A DNA stretch of 61,712 nt from Candidatus Enterovibrio escicola (GCF_002464935.1 NZ_NBYY01000025.1:1-61712); one strand, 5' to 3'; positions 1 through 9,843 are shown, numbered from the stretch's first letter. Notes: generated by a model not told the origin, from the sequence alone. Numbers and translations are program-made.

Positions 1-234
1 GCATTCGTCGTAGTTAAAGCCTTCGGTGTAAGTAATTTTGATACCATCTAAGGTTGAGGTTTTAGAAGCCAAACCAAAAACGTGAGGAATATCGTTCAGA
101 TCAAAAGATTCGTTTTCTTCGTTCCACTCTTCAACCTGACGATCAAGACGCTCTAAAACTTCGCAATCTTGTTCTCGCTGCCAGTCGTTGCGAGCTACCA
201 GAGTTTCAAATTCAGCAATAGAGATAGTTTTCAT
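1..234 (-). CDS. Partial unrecognised protein at the end of a repeated element (left copy)
   Basis: The frame opens with ATG at 234 and runs off the window edge after 78 codons without a stop. The peptide begins MKTISIAEFETLVARNDW and is acidic, rich in Glu and Asp, with no signal peptide or membrane segment. I do not recognise the family. The same 234 bases occur at the other window end in opposite orientation with no difference that I can see, while the DNA just upstream differs at several sites. Codon use looks healthy, unlike the surrounding decayed transposases, so the gene is probably still functional or recently copied. A candidate promoter lies about 50-90 bases upstream. Confidence 0.6.
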   Translation of the reverse strand, partial: MKTISIAEFETLVARNDWQREQDCEVLERLDRQVEEWNEENESFDLNDIPHVFGLASKTSTLDGIKITYTEGFNYDEC

Positions 235-288
235 GGTTAAATTCTTGTCTTCTCAGAGTCGCCGCTGAGTTCGGCTGTGAATGTCTCC

Positions 289-326
289 ACGTTCTTAATA
301 CAAGTGTATTTGGTTTATTATGTCAA
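289..326 (-). promoter_or_regulatory. Candidate promoter of the terminal-repeat gene (left copy)
   Basis: On the minus strand TTGACA is followed after 17 bases by TTGTAT, about 55 bases before the ATG at 234. The spacer overlaps an imperfect palindrome AATACACTTGTATT that could be an operator. The right copy has TTGGCA at the -35 position, so it may be weaker. Confidence 0.4.
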
Positions 327-407
327 TCATTAAATCCGATTTAAACCAATTAATACATCCTGTGAAAATCAATCACTAAATCCGCATACCCAAATAAAGA
401 ACCGTGT

Positions 408-650
408 TATCATTGAAAAAGCTTTCTAATTCTACAAAGTGGGAGTTCAAAAACACCTTTCACCATCAGTGCCGTTTCAATCGAGGTATCCAAAAAGTCA
501 CTGAGCCACAGTTTAATAATGCTTGATTATATTGTTTCCAGTTGCTGATCTTGTGCTTGGTCTTTCCCATCATAACCTCCCGCTTGATTCCATGATGATC
601 TGATCGTAGGAATTGCGATTAGTTCAGATATTTAAGAAACACCGGCAGAA
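408..650 (-). mobile_element. IS5-family fragment, 5' end of transposase
   Basis: On the minus strand the frame begins MGKTKHKISNWK near 572, the usual start of an IS903-group IS5 transposase. Only the N-terminus and a short later piece remain, joined by an internal deletion. The left side is interrupted by the terminal repeated element. Confidence 0.7.
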
Positions 651-785
651 AGTATTAATCATCGATCTAAGAAATATTTAGGATTTAAGCAGTTTGCCCT
701 TATTTTTAAAGAAATGGTATTGGCTGCTTAATTGGGAAATGTAGCACTTCCGACTCCATTCAACGGAAATTAATGGTGGATTATA
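640..785 (+). mobile_element. IS30-family fragment, transposase C-terminus
   Basis: On the plus strand the sequence reads KKYLGFKQFALIFKEM then a stop, matching the C-terminal end of the IS30-like copies at 43545 and 11835. Nothing upstream of this piece remains. It occupies the space between the IS5 fragment and the folA promoter. Confidence 0.55.
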
Positions 786-858
786 GCACTTATCAGTGTC
801 TAACTATAATAAGCAATGTGATTAAGGCGTTATATCTCACTGTGCATTGGTACTAGCA

Positions 859-903
859 TTGACCCTACTTGCTATGACTGATATTTTACTCAATAGATAT
901 AAT
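859..903 (+). promoter_or_regulatory. Candidate folA promoter
   Basis: TTGACC (859-864) and TATTTT (882-887) are separated by 17 bases; a perfect TATAAT lies at 898-903 and could be an alternative -10. Both are 50-100 bases before folA, in the first non-IS sequence upstream of the gene. Confidence 0.4.
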
Positions 904-956
904 ACTGAAATGTAGGATGGTACTGCATTCGTAACGAAAAAGGAAAAAAGGTGACG

Positions 957-1451
957 ATGAAGGTTAGTATGATTGCTGCCATGGCAAAAGGACGAGTGAT
1001 AGGAAAAGAAGGTGGAATACCTTGGCATCTGCCAGCTGATTTCGGTTGGTTCAGACACAATACGTTAGGAAAGCCTGTGATCATAGGTCGTAAAACTTAT
1101 GAATCTATCGGTCACCGATTACAGGGAAGACACAATATTGTGATCAGCAGGAATCCACAATGGTCAGCAGAAGGTGTGGATAACGTGACTACCGTTGGGG
1201 AAGCGCTAGCATTAGTCCAAGGTGTTCAAGAAGCGGTAGTCATAGGTGGTAGCTCAATTTACGCTTTGTGCCTACCTCTCTCAGATCGTTTATATCTTAC
1301 CCACATTAATGCCGATATTGACGGGGATACTAGGTTTCCTGAATGGGGAGATGATTGGGTAAATAGCTATTTAGAGTATTATAACGCTGACGAAAAAAAT
1401 CAATATAGCATGGAGTTTATAGTGCTGGATCGCAGATTTAATACACACTAA
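957..1451 (+). CDS. folA: Dihydrofolate reductase
   Basis: Reduces dihydrofolate to tetrahydrofolate with NADPH in the cytoplasm. The 164-residue protein matches the family from end to end: MIAAMAKGRVIG near the N-terminus, PWHLPAD with the catalytic Asp at 28, GRKTYESIG for NADPH phosphate binding (44-52), the folate-binding Arg at 58 in LQGR, and YLTHI near residue 120. I chose ATG at 957 because homologs start with the equivalent Met; a GTG at 951 in the same frame, also behind a purine-rich stretch, would add two residues. The gene ends tail to tail with apaH, with a 4-base overlap of the stops, as in Vibrio. Confidence 0.95.
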   Translation: MKVSMIAAMAKGRVIGKEGGIPWHLPADFGWFRHNTLGKPVIIGRKTYESIGHRLQGRHNIVISRNPQWSAEGVDNVTTVGEALALVQGVQEAVVIGGSSIYALCLPLSDRLYLTHINADIDGDTRFPEWGDDWVNSYLEYYNADEKNQYSMEFIVLDRRFNTH

Positions 1452-2284
1452 TTTGCATGGATCTCGCAAGGAAGACTGAAGCTCTTCCCGTCTTCCCATC
1501 GAACAATTGTCATTGATCCACCCCATACACATCCGGTATCAAGTCCAAGTAAATTATCGTCTTGGATACCTCCTAATGTCGCCCAATGACCAAACACTAA
1601 CGTTTCTAACATTGGTTTATTACGTTTAACATAAAACCAAGGGAAAAGATGTTGATTTGTGATCTTTTCTGGTGCTAATTTACACACCATATCTAAGCCA
1701 CCAGACATATCTAAATAACGCATCCGAGTCAATGCATTGATAATGTAGCGATAACGTTCTATGCTCTGAAGGCTGTCTAGCCAATGAGTGGGATGGTCTG
1801 AGTACATGTTTCGTAACAACCACACATAACGATTACTTATCAAGATATCTTCTACTTCACTAGCACATTTCTTAGCGTGGTGTAAATCCCATACGGGTGG
1901 GATACCGGCGTGTGTGATGACAAAACCTGGTGCAGTATTATTGCCAATGTTTCGATGGATAAGTAATGGTTGATGACGCAACCAATACAGTAATTCATCA
2001 CAATCAGGCGCTTCAAGAATAGGTAGAATCTTATCTTTGTCTTTTGCTTTTATGATCCCTTCCGCTACCGCGAGGAGGTGGAGATCATGATTGCCAAGTA
2101 CAGTATGTGCATGCTCACCAAGATCGCGAACATAACGCAACACTGCTAAAGAATCTGGCCCTCTGGCGATGAGATCACCAACAATGTAAAGGTGATCATG
2201 CGAAGATGAAAAGTGAACCGTATCCAGCAAGTGGCGAAGGTCGAGATAGCAGCCTTGAATATCACCTACAAGGTACGTAGCCAT
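1448..2284 (-). CDS. apaH: Symmetrical bis(5'-nucleosyl)-tetraphosphatase
   Basis: Hydrolyses Ap4A to two ADP. The 278 residues are close to the family length of about 280. The metallophosphatase motifs are complete: GDIQGC (7-12), GDLIARGP (about 36-43), GNHDLHLL (about 64-71), THAGIPP and the late FGHWA. A purine-rich stretch precedes the ATG at 2284. In related genomes apaH is the last gene of lptD-surA-pdxA-ksgA-apaG-apaH. Here it is separated from ksgA by 1.9 kb of IS debris and a broken apaG, so it must now rely on a different promoter; none is obvious in the IS256 debris upstream. Confidence 0.95.
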   Translation of the reverse strand: MATYLVGDIQGCYLDLRHLLDTVHFSSSHDHLYIVGDLIARGPDSLAVLRYVRDLGEHAHTVLGNHDLHLLAVAEGIIKAKDKDKILPILEAPDCDELLYWLRHQPLLIHRNIGNNTAPGFVITHAGIPPVWDLHHAKKCASEVEDILISNRYVWLLRNMYSDHPTHWLDSLQSIERYRYIINALTRMRYLDMSGGLDMVCKLAPEKITNQHLFPWFYVKRNKPMLETLVFGHWATLGGIQDDNLLGLDTGCVWGGSMTIVRWEDGKSFSLPCEIHAN

Positions 2285-2439
2285 TGAGACTCCTTAGTGA
2301 AAAACACTGGATAGAGGAAGGGAAAAGGCAAGACCTTAATATAAAATGGAGACACATTATCATATTTCATAGAGTATGAACTCTACATAACGCTAACAGG
2401 CGTCTTGATAACTATCCACTAGTGTAGGTATATTGCTTA

Positions 2440-3560
2440 ACGACATCGATGAAGGGCTATTCACCCATACACCCCTAGGAGATATAGTTAAATCTGGTAT
2501 ACAGCCTCCAGAACAGTATCTTGATGATTAACGTTTGTTTTACGAATGCCATCTCTAAATTTCACGCCTTTGATGATATCCGAGAGTAATTTAAAGCCTC
2601 GCAGGCTACACCAGTTAACCTAAGGAGTTCGCATCAGTTTCTAGGTCATTGCCAGTGTCGTTTTTTGACTTCTATAATTCTTGATTGTACAGATTTTGTG
2701 ACTTTGTTTAATATATTGGCCGTTTTTTATACCCTGCAGCACTAATGAGACGTCGTTGGCCAATGCTTTGTAACTGCATTCTAAAAATCGAAAGCACCAT
2801 TACCAATGGCGAGTTAAGGATCGATACTGATACCTTAATACGTTAGCTGTGACAGAACCTCAAGCTAACTGACCTCTGACTCCCTTGTACCCATCGACAA
2901 CGGCTAGAACTTCCTTGTGGCCGGCATCATCGACGTTGATGACAACAAGCAGGCAAAGTTTGTCATCCATCCAAACTTTGCAGTAAATACCATCGGCCTA
3001 AATGTAGGCATACAACCGTTTATTGAGGTCGCGTTTATGCCACTGGTCGTATTCTGCTTCCCACTTTTGCTTGAGTCGAGAAACACTGTTTGCTGACAAC
3101 CATTTGTCTTGCTTACCTAAGAGTGATTCCAAGGCTAGTTGCATATCGCCCGTGAAGATCCCACGCAGATAGAGCCAAGGAATAAGCTCTTCTATGTTTT
3201 TGGTTCGCTTGAGATAAGGCGGAACCAGTGTGCTGTTGAACTTGATCACGCTCCCTGTTTTATCTCGAACCGTTGGAACTTTGACGGTAATGTCGTCGAA
3301 CCCAGTTTGTAGATGTCACTCAGGCAAATGGCCATTGCGAACCACTACCTGCTTTCCGTTAGCTTGGAGTGATGTAAAATTATCTGGCAAGGATTGAACA
3401 TCGTCTTCTATAGCTTGAGCCAACAACTGCTGTGCTTAGCAATTCATTAACCTAGTTTTCTAGTTTATGAAGCTCAGTAATATTATGATTATTGTCCATG
3501 CAGTGTATTCCTTGTTAGTTGTTGATCTAGCAAGATTAATCAGTAGGTTACACCACATTA
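2440..3560 (-). pseudogene. IS256-family (mutator-type) transposase, decayed
   Basis: On the minus strand a frame starting at 3499 reads MDNNHNITELHKLEN and soon meets a stop. Recognisable blocks follow: LVPPYLKRTKNIEELIPWLY, LSANSVSRLKQKWEAEYDQW, KRDLNKRLYAYI, then a stop, then ADGIYCKVWMDDK, LLVVINVDDAGHKEVLAVVDG, KTANILNKV and finally GVKFRDGIRKTNVN. These are IS256 blocks in the correct order, but frameshifts, stops and a deletion in the last third have destroyed the gene. An 11-base sequence GGTGTATGGGT occurs near both ends on the same strand. The element sits between apaH and the apaG stub. Confidence 0.8.
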
Positions 3561-3679
3561 TTTCCAACCCATACACCAGAAATAACTATAGATCTTACCC
3601 CTAGCATGCAATACAAAACCAGTAAATGATGCTCTCACTAAGTATCACATCGTACTTTAGAGCCTATTCGACGCACATC

Positions 3680-4050
3680 ACATCTCGTGACGTATGCATA
3701 CTGAGACGCTCATGAATGAATATCTTTGTTCTCTCTGAAATCTTACCACAAGCCAGCCGTTCGTAGCGGGTTTCTTTAGCCTCTGTTGATGTAAGGCAAT
3801 AACAGTATACACCGAAAAAATCATTTGGAATATGGCGCTTTATTTCTCGACTGATAGTGGAGTTGGCACAGCCAAGTATTCAAAGCAATATGGTTACAGT
3901 AATCACCCTCAGCCAATCGTTACTTAATATAAAATCAGTCATTATCATTGAACTGTTTATGAGTCATTTACATCTCTAAGCCAAAAGAGGATGCGAGAGT
4001 ATACTTTAGTCTGTTTAACTCTCCTCCAGGTTGTGTATTTCATCTGACGG
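3680..4050 (-). mobile_element. IS30-family fragment, transposase N-terminus
   Basis: The minus strand from 3967 reads MTHKQFNDND and then, across frameshifts, RLAEGDYCNHIA, VEK and NDFFGVY-like pieces that match the N-terminal helix-turn-helix part of IS30 transposases. The outer end CACCGTCAGATGAAATACAC lies inside apaG at about 4045. A diverged copy of the same end occurs at 43205-43540 and part of it at 40013-40075. Confidence 0.65.
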
Positions 4051-4142
4051 TGAGTGTCACCCTTGTTCTCAATTGTGATCGTGTACAAGAATACATAACG
4101 TTCTTTATAGAGTTCAGAGTGCTCTTCAACGTAACTGCTCAC
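4043..4142 (-). pseudogene. apaG: apaG stub, truncated by IS30 insertion
   Basis: The minus strand from 4142 encodes SSYVEEHSELYKERYVFLYT followed by ITIENKGD, which is the N-terminal strand region of ApaG, a small (about 125 residue) fibronectin-like protein of unknown role. After roughly 33 codons the frame runs into IS30 end sequence, so three quarters of the gene is missing. The first few residues are also missing: a TAG lies two codons before the GTG at 4142. Its place between ksgA and apaH is the conserved one, which supports the identification. Confidence 0.75.
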
Positions 4143-4175
4143 AACCTAAATTATAACAGTAGTCAACGACTATCC

Positions 4176-5012
4176 CTAAATAAGGTCCTTGTTATTATTT
4201 TCTAGATTATTAGCATCCATCCAGTTTGCGAGCAAAACAAATTGTGCCAGCGTGAGGTTTTCTGGACGTGCAGTAGGGTCAATCTCCAGCGAAGTGAGTG
4301 TCTCTAAATCAATCATTTTTTTAAAACAGTTACGCACAGTTTTACGACGCTGATTGAAACCTTCACGACATACCCGTTCGAGCCATTTTAGGTTAGTTGC
4401 TGGATGTGGAAGCTCTAGCTCATTATGTGGAATTAAACGTACAAAAGTTGAGTCCACTTTTGGTGCAGGTGTGAAGGAGCTCGGTGATACTTCTATAACA
4501 GGTACCACTTTGCAGTAATACTGTGCCATAACGGTCAAACGACCATAGGCTTTGCTACCAGGATCCGCAGCTAAGCGATTAACCATTTCTTTTTGCATCA
4601 TAAAGTGCATATCTTTCACCGCACCCGTAAAAGTAAATAGGTGGAACAGCAGCGGTGTAGATATGTTATAAGGAAGATTGCCGAAAATCCGCAACGGATT
4701 CTTCAGTGTCGAGAGAGATCTGAAATCGAATTTTATTACATCAGCTTCATAAATAGTAAGTTTACTCGCCATTTCAGGGTAGTTACGCATTCGTTCTGCA
4801 AGATCACGATCAAGTTCTACCACGATCAGTTTATCTACTTTATCTAAAATGGGTTTAGTCAAGGCGCCTAAACCTGGGCCAATTTCTACCAGATTCTCGC
4901 CAGTTATGGGGTTGATGGTTGATACGATTTCGTCAATGACATATGGGTCGGTAAGAAAGTTTTGCCCAAAGCGTCTACGAACGCGGTGACCTAGGTACAC
5001 TTTATCGCTCAT
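4176..5012 (-). CDS. ksgA: 16S rRNA (adenine1518/1519-N6)-dimethyltransferase
   Basis: Dimethylates two adjacent adenines in the 3' terminal hairpin of 16S rRNA as a late ribosome assembly checkpoint; the gene is also called rsmA. The 278-residue protein shows the SAM-binding motif [11 protein letters not shown] (about 43-53), the acidic [17 protein letters not shown], and the catalytic NLPYNIS motif. The C-terminal helical domain with RRKTVRN is complete. The start overlaps the pdxA stop by 4 bases (ATGA), indicating translational coupling. Downstream the operon is broken by the apaG stub. Confidence 0.96.
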   Translation of the reverse strand: MSDKVYLGHRVRRRFGQNFLTDPYVIDEIVSTINPITGENLVEIGPGLGALTKPILDKVDKLIVVELDRDLAERMRNYPEMASKLTIYEADVIKFDFRSLSTLKNPLRIFGNLPYNISTPLLFHLFTFTGAVKDMHFMMQKEMVNRLAADPGSKAYGRLTVMAQYYCKVVPVIEVSPSSFTPAPKVDSTFVRLIPHNELELPHPATNLKWLERVCREGFNQRRKTVRNCFKKMIDLETLTSLEIDPTARPENLTLAQFVLLANWMDANNLENNNKDLI

Positions 5013-6004
5013 GCTTGCTGACCGAGTAGCTCAAGGGCATAAGATAGCGCTGTCCGCAAGCTCCCAGTATCCGCACTTCCAGTGCCCGCTAGATCCAATG
5101 CGGTACCATGGTCTACAGAAGTTCTAATAAAAGGCAGTCCAAGAGTAATGTTAACTGACCTGCCGAATCCTTTAAACTTTATTACGGGTAAACCCTGATC
5201 GTGGTACATCGCCAATACGGCATCAGCATCCTTCAGGTACTTATCTTGGAAAATGGTATCAGCAGGCAGTGGACCTACCAGATTGATTCCCTCTTTACGA
5301 AGTCTATTGAGTGTTGGCACAATGACATCGATCTCTTCTCGGCCTAAATAACCGTCTTCACCCGCATGTGGATTTAGGCCACATACATAGATGGTTGGTT
5401 CAGGGATATTAAACTTATAAATTAAGTCATCACGTAAGATTCGAATCACTTGGAAGAGACGTTCCTCTGTGATAGCTTGCGATACATGCCTTAGAGGTAT
5501 ATGGGTAGTTACGAGTGCTACGCGTAAACCTTCAGTTGCCAACATCATAACAACTTGATCCACATTAGCCAACTGAGCAAAAAATTCAGTATGGCCACTG
5601 AATAAAAACCCTGCACGATTTAACACGCCTTTATGAACAGGACCTGTAACGATAGCGGAAAATTCACCTTGGATATTTCCTTGCGCTGCGCGGATGAGGG
5701 TATCCAATACATACTGACCATTTGCTTCATTCAGTTTACCTGGTACGACATCATCATAAAGAGGTATATCACAAACTACTAACATGCCAGGCGTATGGCA
5801 TTTCAGCGGTGTTCTGCTATTATAATCTTCAAAAAGGATATCAATCCCTAGCTGTTTAGCGCGTTCTGCCAACATATCCTTGTCACCGCAGACCACAAGC
5901 TGTTGAGGCCACGGATCATTTGCTATCGCTAGTACAAGATCTGGTCCAATACCAGCGGGTTCTCCAAGCGTAATGGCAACGCGTTTGAGGCTAGTTGTAG
6001 TCAT
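5009..6004 (-). CDS. pdxA: 4-hydroxythreonine-4-phosphate dehydrogenase
   Basis: NAD-dependent enzyme of pyridoxal 5'-phosphate synthesis (the DXP-dependent route). The 331 residues match the family length. Visible motifs are [12 protein letters not shown] near the N-terminus, SGHTEFFA with one metal-binding His, [14 protein letters not shown] with the second, and [11 protein letters not shown] with the third. The start ATG at 6004 lies inside the end of surA (14-base overlap) and the end overlaps ksgA, so surA-pdxA-ksgA is a tightly coupled unit. Confidence 0.96.
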   Translation of the reverse strand: MTTTSLKRVAITLGEPAGIGPDLVLAIANDPWPQQLVVCGDKDMLAERAKQLGIDILFEDYNSRTPLKCHTPGMLVVCDIPLYDDVVPGKLNEANGQYVLDTLIRAAQGNIQGEFSAIVTGPVHKGVLNRAGFLFSGHTEFFAQLANVDQVVMMLATEGLRVALVTTHIPLRHVSQAITEERLFQVIRILRDDLIYKFNIPEPTIYVCGLNPHAGEDGYLGREEIDVIVPTLNRLRKEGINLVGPLPADTIFQDKYLKDADAVLAMYHDQGLPVIKFKGFGRSVNITLGLPFIRTSVDHGTALDLAGTGSADTGSLRTALSYALELLGQQA

Positions 6005-7289
6005 TATTATCTTCTACGTGTTTAACATAGGCACCAGCGCGAAGTTCTTTAAGCCAAGTTTGGGCTTCTTCATTGAACTTACGATCGAGTAACATGCGGT
6101 AAGCACGATTTTTAATTTCTGCATCAGAATAGTCGGCTTGGCGACGTCCAAGTACTTCAGCAATGTGCCAACCGTGAATAGTTTTAAACGGCTCACTAAT
6201 TTGAGCTTCCTGCAAGGAATCAATTTTATTTCTGAACTCTGTGGCATATATTGCAGAAGATTGCCAACCTAAGGAGCCTCCATTTACTGCGGATAGTGAG
6301 TCCATACTGTATTGTTGTGCTAGTTCTTCAAATGTCTTTTTACCCTCTTGAATTTGTTGGATCATTAGCGTTAGTTGGCGTTTCGCGCCTTCATCACTCA
6401 ATATGATCGAAGGCTTTATCAGAATATGGCGAGTATTAACTTCCGTTGCTGCGACCGATTTAAGACCTCTCAAATCAGTGATCTTGATGATGTGATAACC
6501 CACCCCACTACGAAACGGACCAATGATTGATCCTTTACTGTTGTTACCGATGTGGTCAGCAAAGATAGTGGGCATTTCTTCTAGGCGCATCCATCCCCAA
6601 TCACCTCCATCTAACGCTTTTGGTCCTTTCGAATTAGCAAGTGCCAGTTCGGTGAAATCTTGTTTTGCATTAAGATAGGAAACTAGTTCATTAGCGTGAG
6701 TCACTACAGAATCATACTCTGATTTATCAGCATTTTCATCTAATCGCAACTGAATGTGGCTAATACGATATTCCACTTCAGCATAGTTTTTTTCATTCAA
6801 TTGAGCGGCCAATGATTCAATTTCTTGCGGTAAAATATTTATACGACTTCGTACTTGCAAATTTCGGACTTCGCTAATAGTGATCTCTCGGCGAATTCGT
6901 TCCCGGTATTGTGACCAAGATATTCCATTAGATTTTAACTCACTATGTAGTAGTTTAATGGAAGGTTTGTTATCCCTATGCATTTCTTCGATAGCTTGAT
7001 CTAAACGTAAATCATCAATACGAATATTGAGACGCGTAGCTTCTTGCAACTGCAGTTCTTCCAATATCAATTGGTCGAGAATTTGCTGTTGCAAAATATC
7101 GTCAGGTGGCATGCTTTTCGCCTGTACATTCAGAGACACTGTTCTCTTCAATGCGTCAATTTCACTAGAAAGAATGACACTCTCATTAACCACGGTAATA
7201 ACCCGATCTAGTTCCTTAGTAGAGGCAGACACAGATAATGAAGCGGCTAAGAAAACAATAGTTAATATAGCATTTATACATTTATTCAT
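5991..7289 (-). CDS. surA: Periplasmic chaperone / peptidyl-prolyl isomerase SurA
   Basis: Escorts outer-membrane beta-barrel proteins, including LptD, through the periplasm. Starting at the ATG at 7289 gives 432 residues with a signal peptide (a hydrophobic [15 protein letters not shown] core), an N-terminal chaperone domain, two parvulin-type PPIase domains (around residues 175-275 and 285-385, each with an HI(Q/L) strand and a GWHIAEV or GYHIIKI end) and the C-terminal helix with RMLLDRKF. The longer frame from 7313 would add eight polar residues before the signal peptide, so I prefer 7289, which also has GAGAAG upstream. It directly follows lptD. Confidence 0.95.
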   Translation of the reverse strand: MNKCINAILTIVFLAASLSVSASTKELDRVITVVNESVILSSEIDALKRTVSLNVQAKSMPPDDILQQQILDQLILEELQLQEATRLNIRIDDLRLDQAIEEMHRDNKPSIKLLHSELKSNGISWSQYRERIRREITISEVRNLQVRSRINILPQEIESLAAQLNEKNYAEVEYRISHIQLRLDENADKSEYDSVVTHANELVSYLNAKQDFTELALANSKGPKALDGGDWGWMRLEEMPTIFADHIGNNSKGSIIGPFRSGVGYHIIKITDLRGLKSVAATEVNTRHILIKPSIILSDEGAKRQLTLMIQQIQEGKKTFEELAQQYSMDSLSAVNGGSLGWQSSAIYATEFRNKIDSLQEAQISEPFKTIHGWHIAEVLGRRQADYSDAEIKNRAYRMLLDRKFNEEAQTWLKELRAGAYVKHVEDNNDYN

Positions 7290-7312
7290 CTGCTTCTCAA
7301 AAAGTTGCATCA

Positions 7313-9670
7313 TTAATTATTAAGTCCAAATGGGTTCCGATATCCGAGCATATTACGATTTGGGGCACGAAAGCGAAACTTAGTGTTAGCGCCAGCACCT
7401 AGACCAAATAAACTAAAGGACAATGTAATATTGTTGGCGTATTTCGTCGGATCATTGATATTGATACGTGCACGTTGGTATTCGTTGTAGCTAAGACCAA
7501 TCGTCCAGCAAGATGCTGTATACGTAATACCAAACTGGTTTTCTAGCATCTTGTCTTGCGTAAGGTCATGGAAGTATTGTCCTTGGAGACTGGTTCCTTT
7601 TCCTAATGGAAAACCGGTGATAAACCCCGCTTGGGAAATACCCTCCTTAGTGATCAATTTAATGTTGTCCGGCATAATAGTACTTGCAATGTAACGCTTT
7701 GCGACGTAGCGATAACTAGTTTGGGCAAAGAAGTGGCCATTACGATATTCTAATGTAGCATTACCAAATTGTACTTTATTTAGATAGCTATTATATTCTA
7801 CAGATCCACGGATAAATAGCTTGTCATTTAAGTTTGATTCACTTTCAACGGCCCATGCAGAATAAGCAATTGAAGTGTTATTTTGATTATTGTATCGAGC
7901 GAGGTAATAAATCTGGCCAAAGGCAATATTAAAACGTTCTTTATAGGCGTCATCAAAAAAGCGCGATGTCGCTCCAAGCGTGAACTGATTTGCAGGATTG
8001 ATGTAATCAACACTGCTGAACTGATTGCTACGAAAGAGTCCATAGTAATCAGTTTGTAATCTAGCGGTATCGTAACCGCCAACTGTGTAGTCAACAGGGT
8101 TATAGATGCTACTTTGATTAACCTTTTTAAGGAATAAATATTGCATTTGAGGTTCAAAGGTCTGGGTGTAAGTGCTATCCCAGATCCTTGTATCTTTCTC
8201 AAGGGTAACCCCTGCATGTAATCGTGTCATTGGTACGACACGTGACACGGTGGCTTCAAGTTTGGTACCGTTGATACTTTCAATACTTTTAATATTTCTT
8301 TGAGCGTAATATGTGTAAAGGACTTTTCCCTCAGCCGTTGCATTTAACCAAGGCAAATTATAAGGCAAGGTGAATGTTGGTTCCAAGTGAATACGTGTGG
8401 AGTCCGGTTTACTGTCATCATCCGTCGTGAAGTTACTAATTTGACTGGGTATGGTAAAATCAAATCCGTCTTCTGTGATCGGTGGGTAGTAGTTAAACGA
8501 TATTTGAGGCAAGATACGATACACTGACGCAGTGTTACTGAGAGCTTGAAAATTCCTTACACTCAGAGTACCGTCCCAATGGTTGTCGCGATAGGAAACT
8601 TCACCAGTTTGCAGCAAAGTGTTATCTTCACGCTTGCCGACACGTGAGTCATTATGGCGACTAAAATAGCCTATCTCACTAACTTTACTGTAGTTGCTGT
8701 CATACTTCCAGTGTTCTTTTAATCCTGAATGTTTCCAGTTCACTCCCCAACTTCTATCAAGATCCGAAAAAAAATTATCTTTTCCAATGTATTCGAATAC
8801 CATAGAACCTTTGCCAACATCGGTTAAGTAGCGAGGTTCAACTCTCGTAAACAAACCACGTTTCGACATGTATTTCGGAGTGATCAACATGTCATGCTTA
8901 GGATCAATACTCCAATAAAACGGGGTGATTAACGTGAAACCGTCTTTGTTATTCAAGTGCACTGATGGGTAAAGAAAACCCGTTAAACGGCCACTTTCAA
9001 CTGGTACCCGTAGATAAGGTAAATAGAATATTGGTGTGTCAAGAATCTCAAACTTAGCATGATAAAGAGTGGCGAAAATTTCGTTTGCTTTTTTTTCTAT
9101 TTTCCCAGCACTTAACCGCCAACTGTTATCGTTGTTCGGACAGGTCGTATAATTACCAGCCTCAAGTTCATAGGAGATTGTTCCTTTTTTAAGCAATCGC
9201 TTAGCTTTCCCTCGGCCTTGCATACACATCATACTATACTCGGCATCGAGCACTGTGGTTTCTTTAGTATCAAGGTTACTTTCTAATGATTTGCCATACA
9301 CGGATATTTCACCGTCGTAAAAATAGACATTCTCTTCTGCCGTGATGATATTTTCTGGCTGACGTAGAGTAGCAACGTCAGCTTTTATGGTGCGATGGCC
9401 TTGTGTCACCACTACATCACCTCGATAAATTGCTTTTACGTTCGCCTTAGCTTCCGCGTGATCAGAGACTATGATCACAGGCGTATTATGAACATCATCC
9501 ACTTGCTCTTTTTTATCTAGATAGCAATATTCTGAAGTCAGACATACTCCAGTTGGGATCACCAGTGATTTTTGGCTGTACTGTGCCACAGTATTTCTTT
9601 CCGCAAATGCTTCAGCGTGTAGGGCAAGATAAATCATGGAGGATAAAAAACTTCTGGCAGTCAGTGACAT
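7313..9670 (-). CDS. lptD: LPS-assembly protein LptD
   Basis: Outer-membrane barrel that inserts lipopolysaccharide into the outer leaflet together with LptE. From ATG 9670 the protein has 785 residues: signal peptide ending near AEAFA, a periplasmic OstA-like domain with QGRGKAKRL, and a long barrel with many aromatic-ended strands. The Cys pairs of the E. coli protein are partly kept: Cys in PTGVCLTSEYC and TTCPNN, but the C-terminal vicinal pair is reduced to one Cys in TASCWTIG. A GTG at 9703 would extend the frame 11 residues, but AGGA precedes the ATG and the signal peptide fits better there. Confidence 0.93.
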   Translation of the reverse strand: MSLTARSFLSSMIYLALHAEAFAERNTVAQYSQKSLVIPTGVCLTSEYCYLDKKEQVDDVHNTPVIIVSDHAEAKANVKAIYRGDVVVTQGHRTIKADVATLRQPENIITAEENVYFYDGEISVYGKSLESNLDTKETTVLDAEYSMMCMQGRGKAKRLLKKGTISYELEAGNYTTCPNNDNSWRLSAGKIEKKANEIFATLYHAKFEILDTPIFYLPYLRVPVESGRLTGFLYPSVHLNNKDGFTLITPFYWSIDPKHDMLITPKYMSKRGLFTRVEPRYLTDVGKGSMVFEYIGKDNFFSDLDRSWGVNWKHSGLKEHWKYDSNYSKVSEIGYFSRHNDSRVGKREDNTLLQTGEVSYRDNHWDGTLSVRNFQALSNTASVYRILPQISFNYYPPITEDGFDFTIPSQISNFTTDDDSKPDSTRIHLEPTFTLPYNLPWLNATAEGKVLYTYYAQRNIKSIESINGTKLEATVSRVVPMTRLHAGVTLEKDTRIWDSTYTQTFEPQMQYLFLKKVNQSSIYNPVDYTVGGYDTARLQTDYYGLFRSNQFSSVDYINPANQFTLGATSRFFDDAYKERFNIAFGQIYYLARYNNQNNTSIAYSAWAVESESNLNDKLFIRGSVEYNSYLNKVQFGNATLEYRNGHFFAQTSYRYVAKRYIASTIMPDNIKLITKEGISQAGFITGFPLGKGTSLQGQYFHDLTQDKMLENQFGITYTASCWTIGLSYNEYQRARININDPTKYANNITLSFSLFGLGAGANTKFRFRAPNRNMLGYRNPFGLNN

Positions 9671-9738
9671 TAAAAACTCAATCCTGTTGTTGACGTACAG
9701 CACTGGTATACTCTGTACTGCATCCTAGAAAATACTGC

Positions 9739-9767
9739 TGTATAAAATGTGGTTTATAATAATGCAA
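9739..9767 (-). promoter_or_regulatory. Candidate lptD operon promoter
   Basis: On the minus strand TTGCAT (9762-9767) and TATACA (9739-9744) are separated by 17 bases, about 60 bases before the chosen lptD start. The spacing is ideal for the housekeeping sigma factor. I saw no clear sigma-E type GGAACTT box, although lptD is sigma-E controlled in E. coli. Confidence 0.5.
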
Positions 9768-9843
9768 ATTGATTTTGACGGCACCAGCTAGGTTCCAGTT
9801 GTCTAGCGTAAGTTAAGATAATTCAACTAATAGAGAATAATTA

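Larger units (their letters stand above)
1..391 (-). repeat. End of a repeated element, inverted copy of 61322-61712
   Basis: This stretch is the reverse complement of 61322-61712: the coding part looks identical and the 157-base non-coding part is roughly 93 percent identical by eye. The outer limit of homology is at ACCC near 388-391, where sequence switches to a fragment of an IS5-family element. The element therefore appears to have inserted into IS5 debris here and into an IS982 copy at the other end. Two 18-base direct repeats sit in the terminal 70 bases (321-338 and 367-384), which may be transposase binding sites. The rest of the element lies outside the window. Confidence 0.75.

Noticed and set aside
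837-1084. Two small minus-strand frames upstream of and inside folA
   Set aside because: They overlap the folA promoter and start in antisense and have no homology or ribosome binding site.
3957-4142. 61-codon minus-strand frame as a new hypothetical protein
   Set aside because: Its first half is the N-terminus of ApaG and its second half is IS30 end sequence, so it is a chimera from an insertion.
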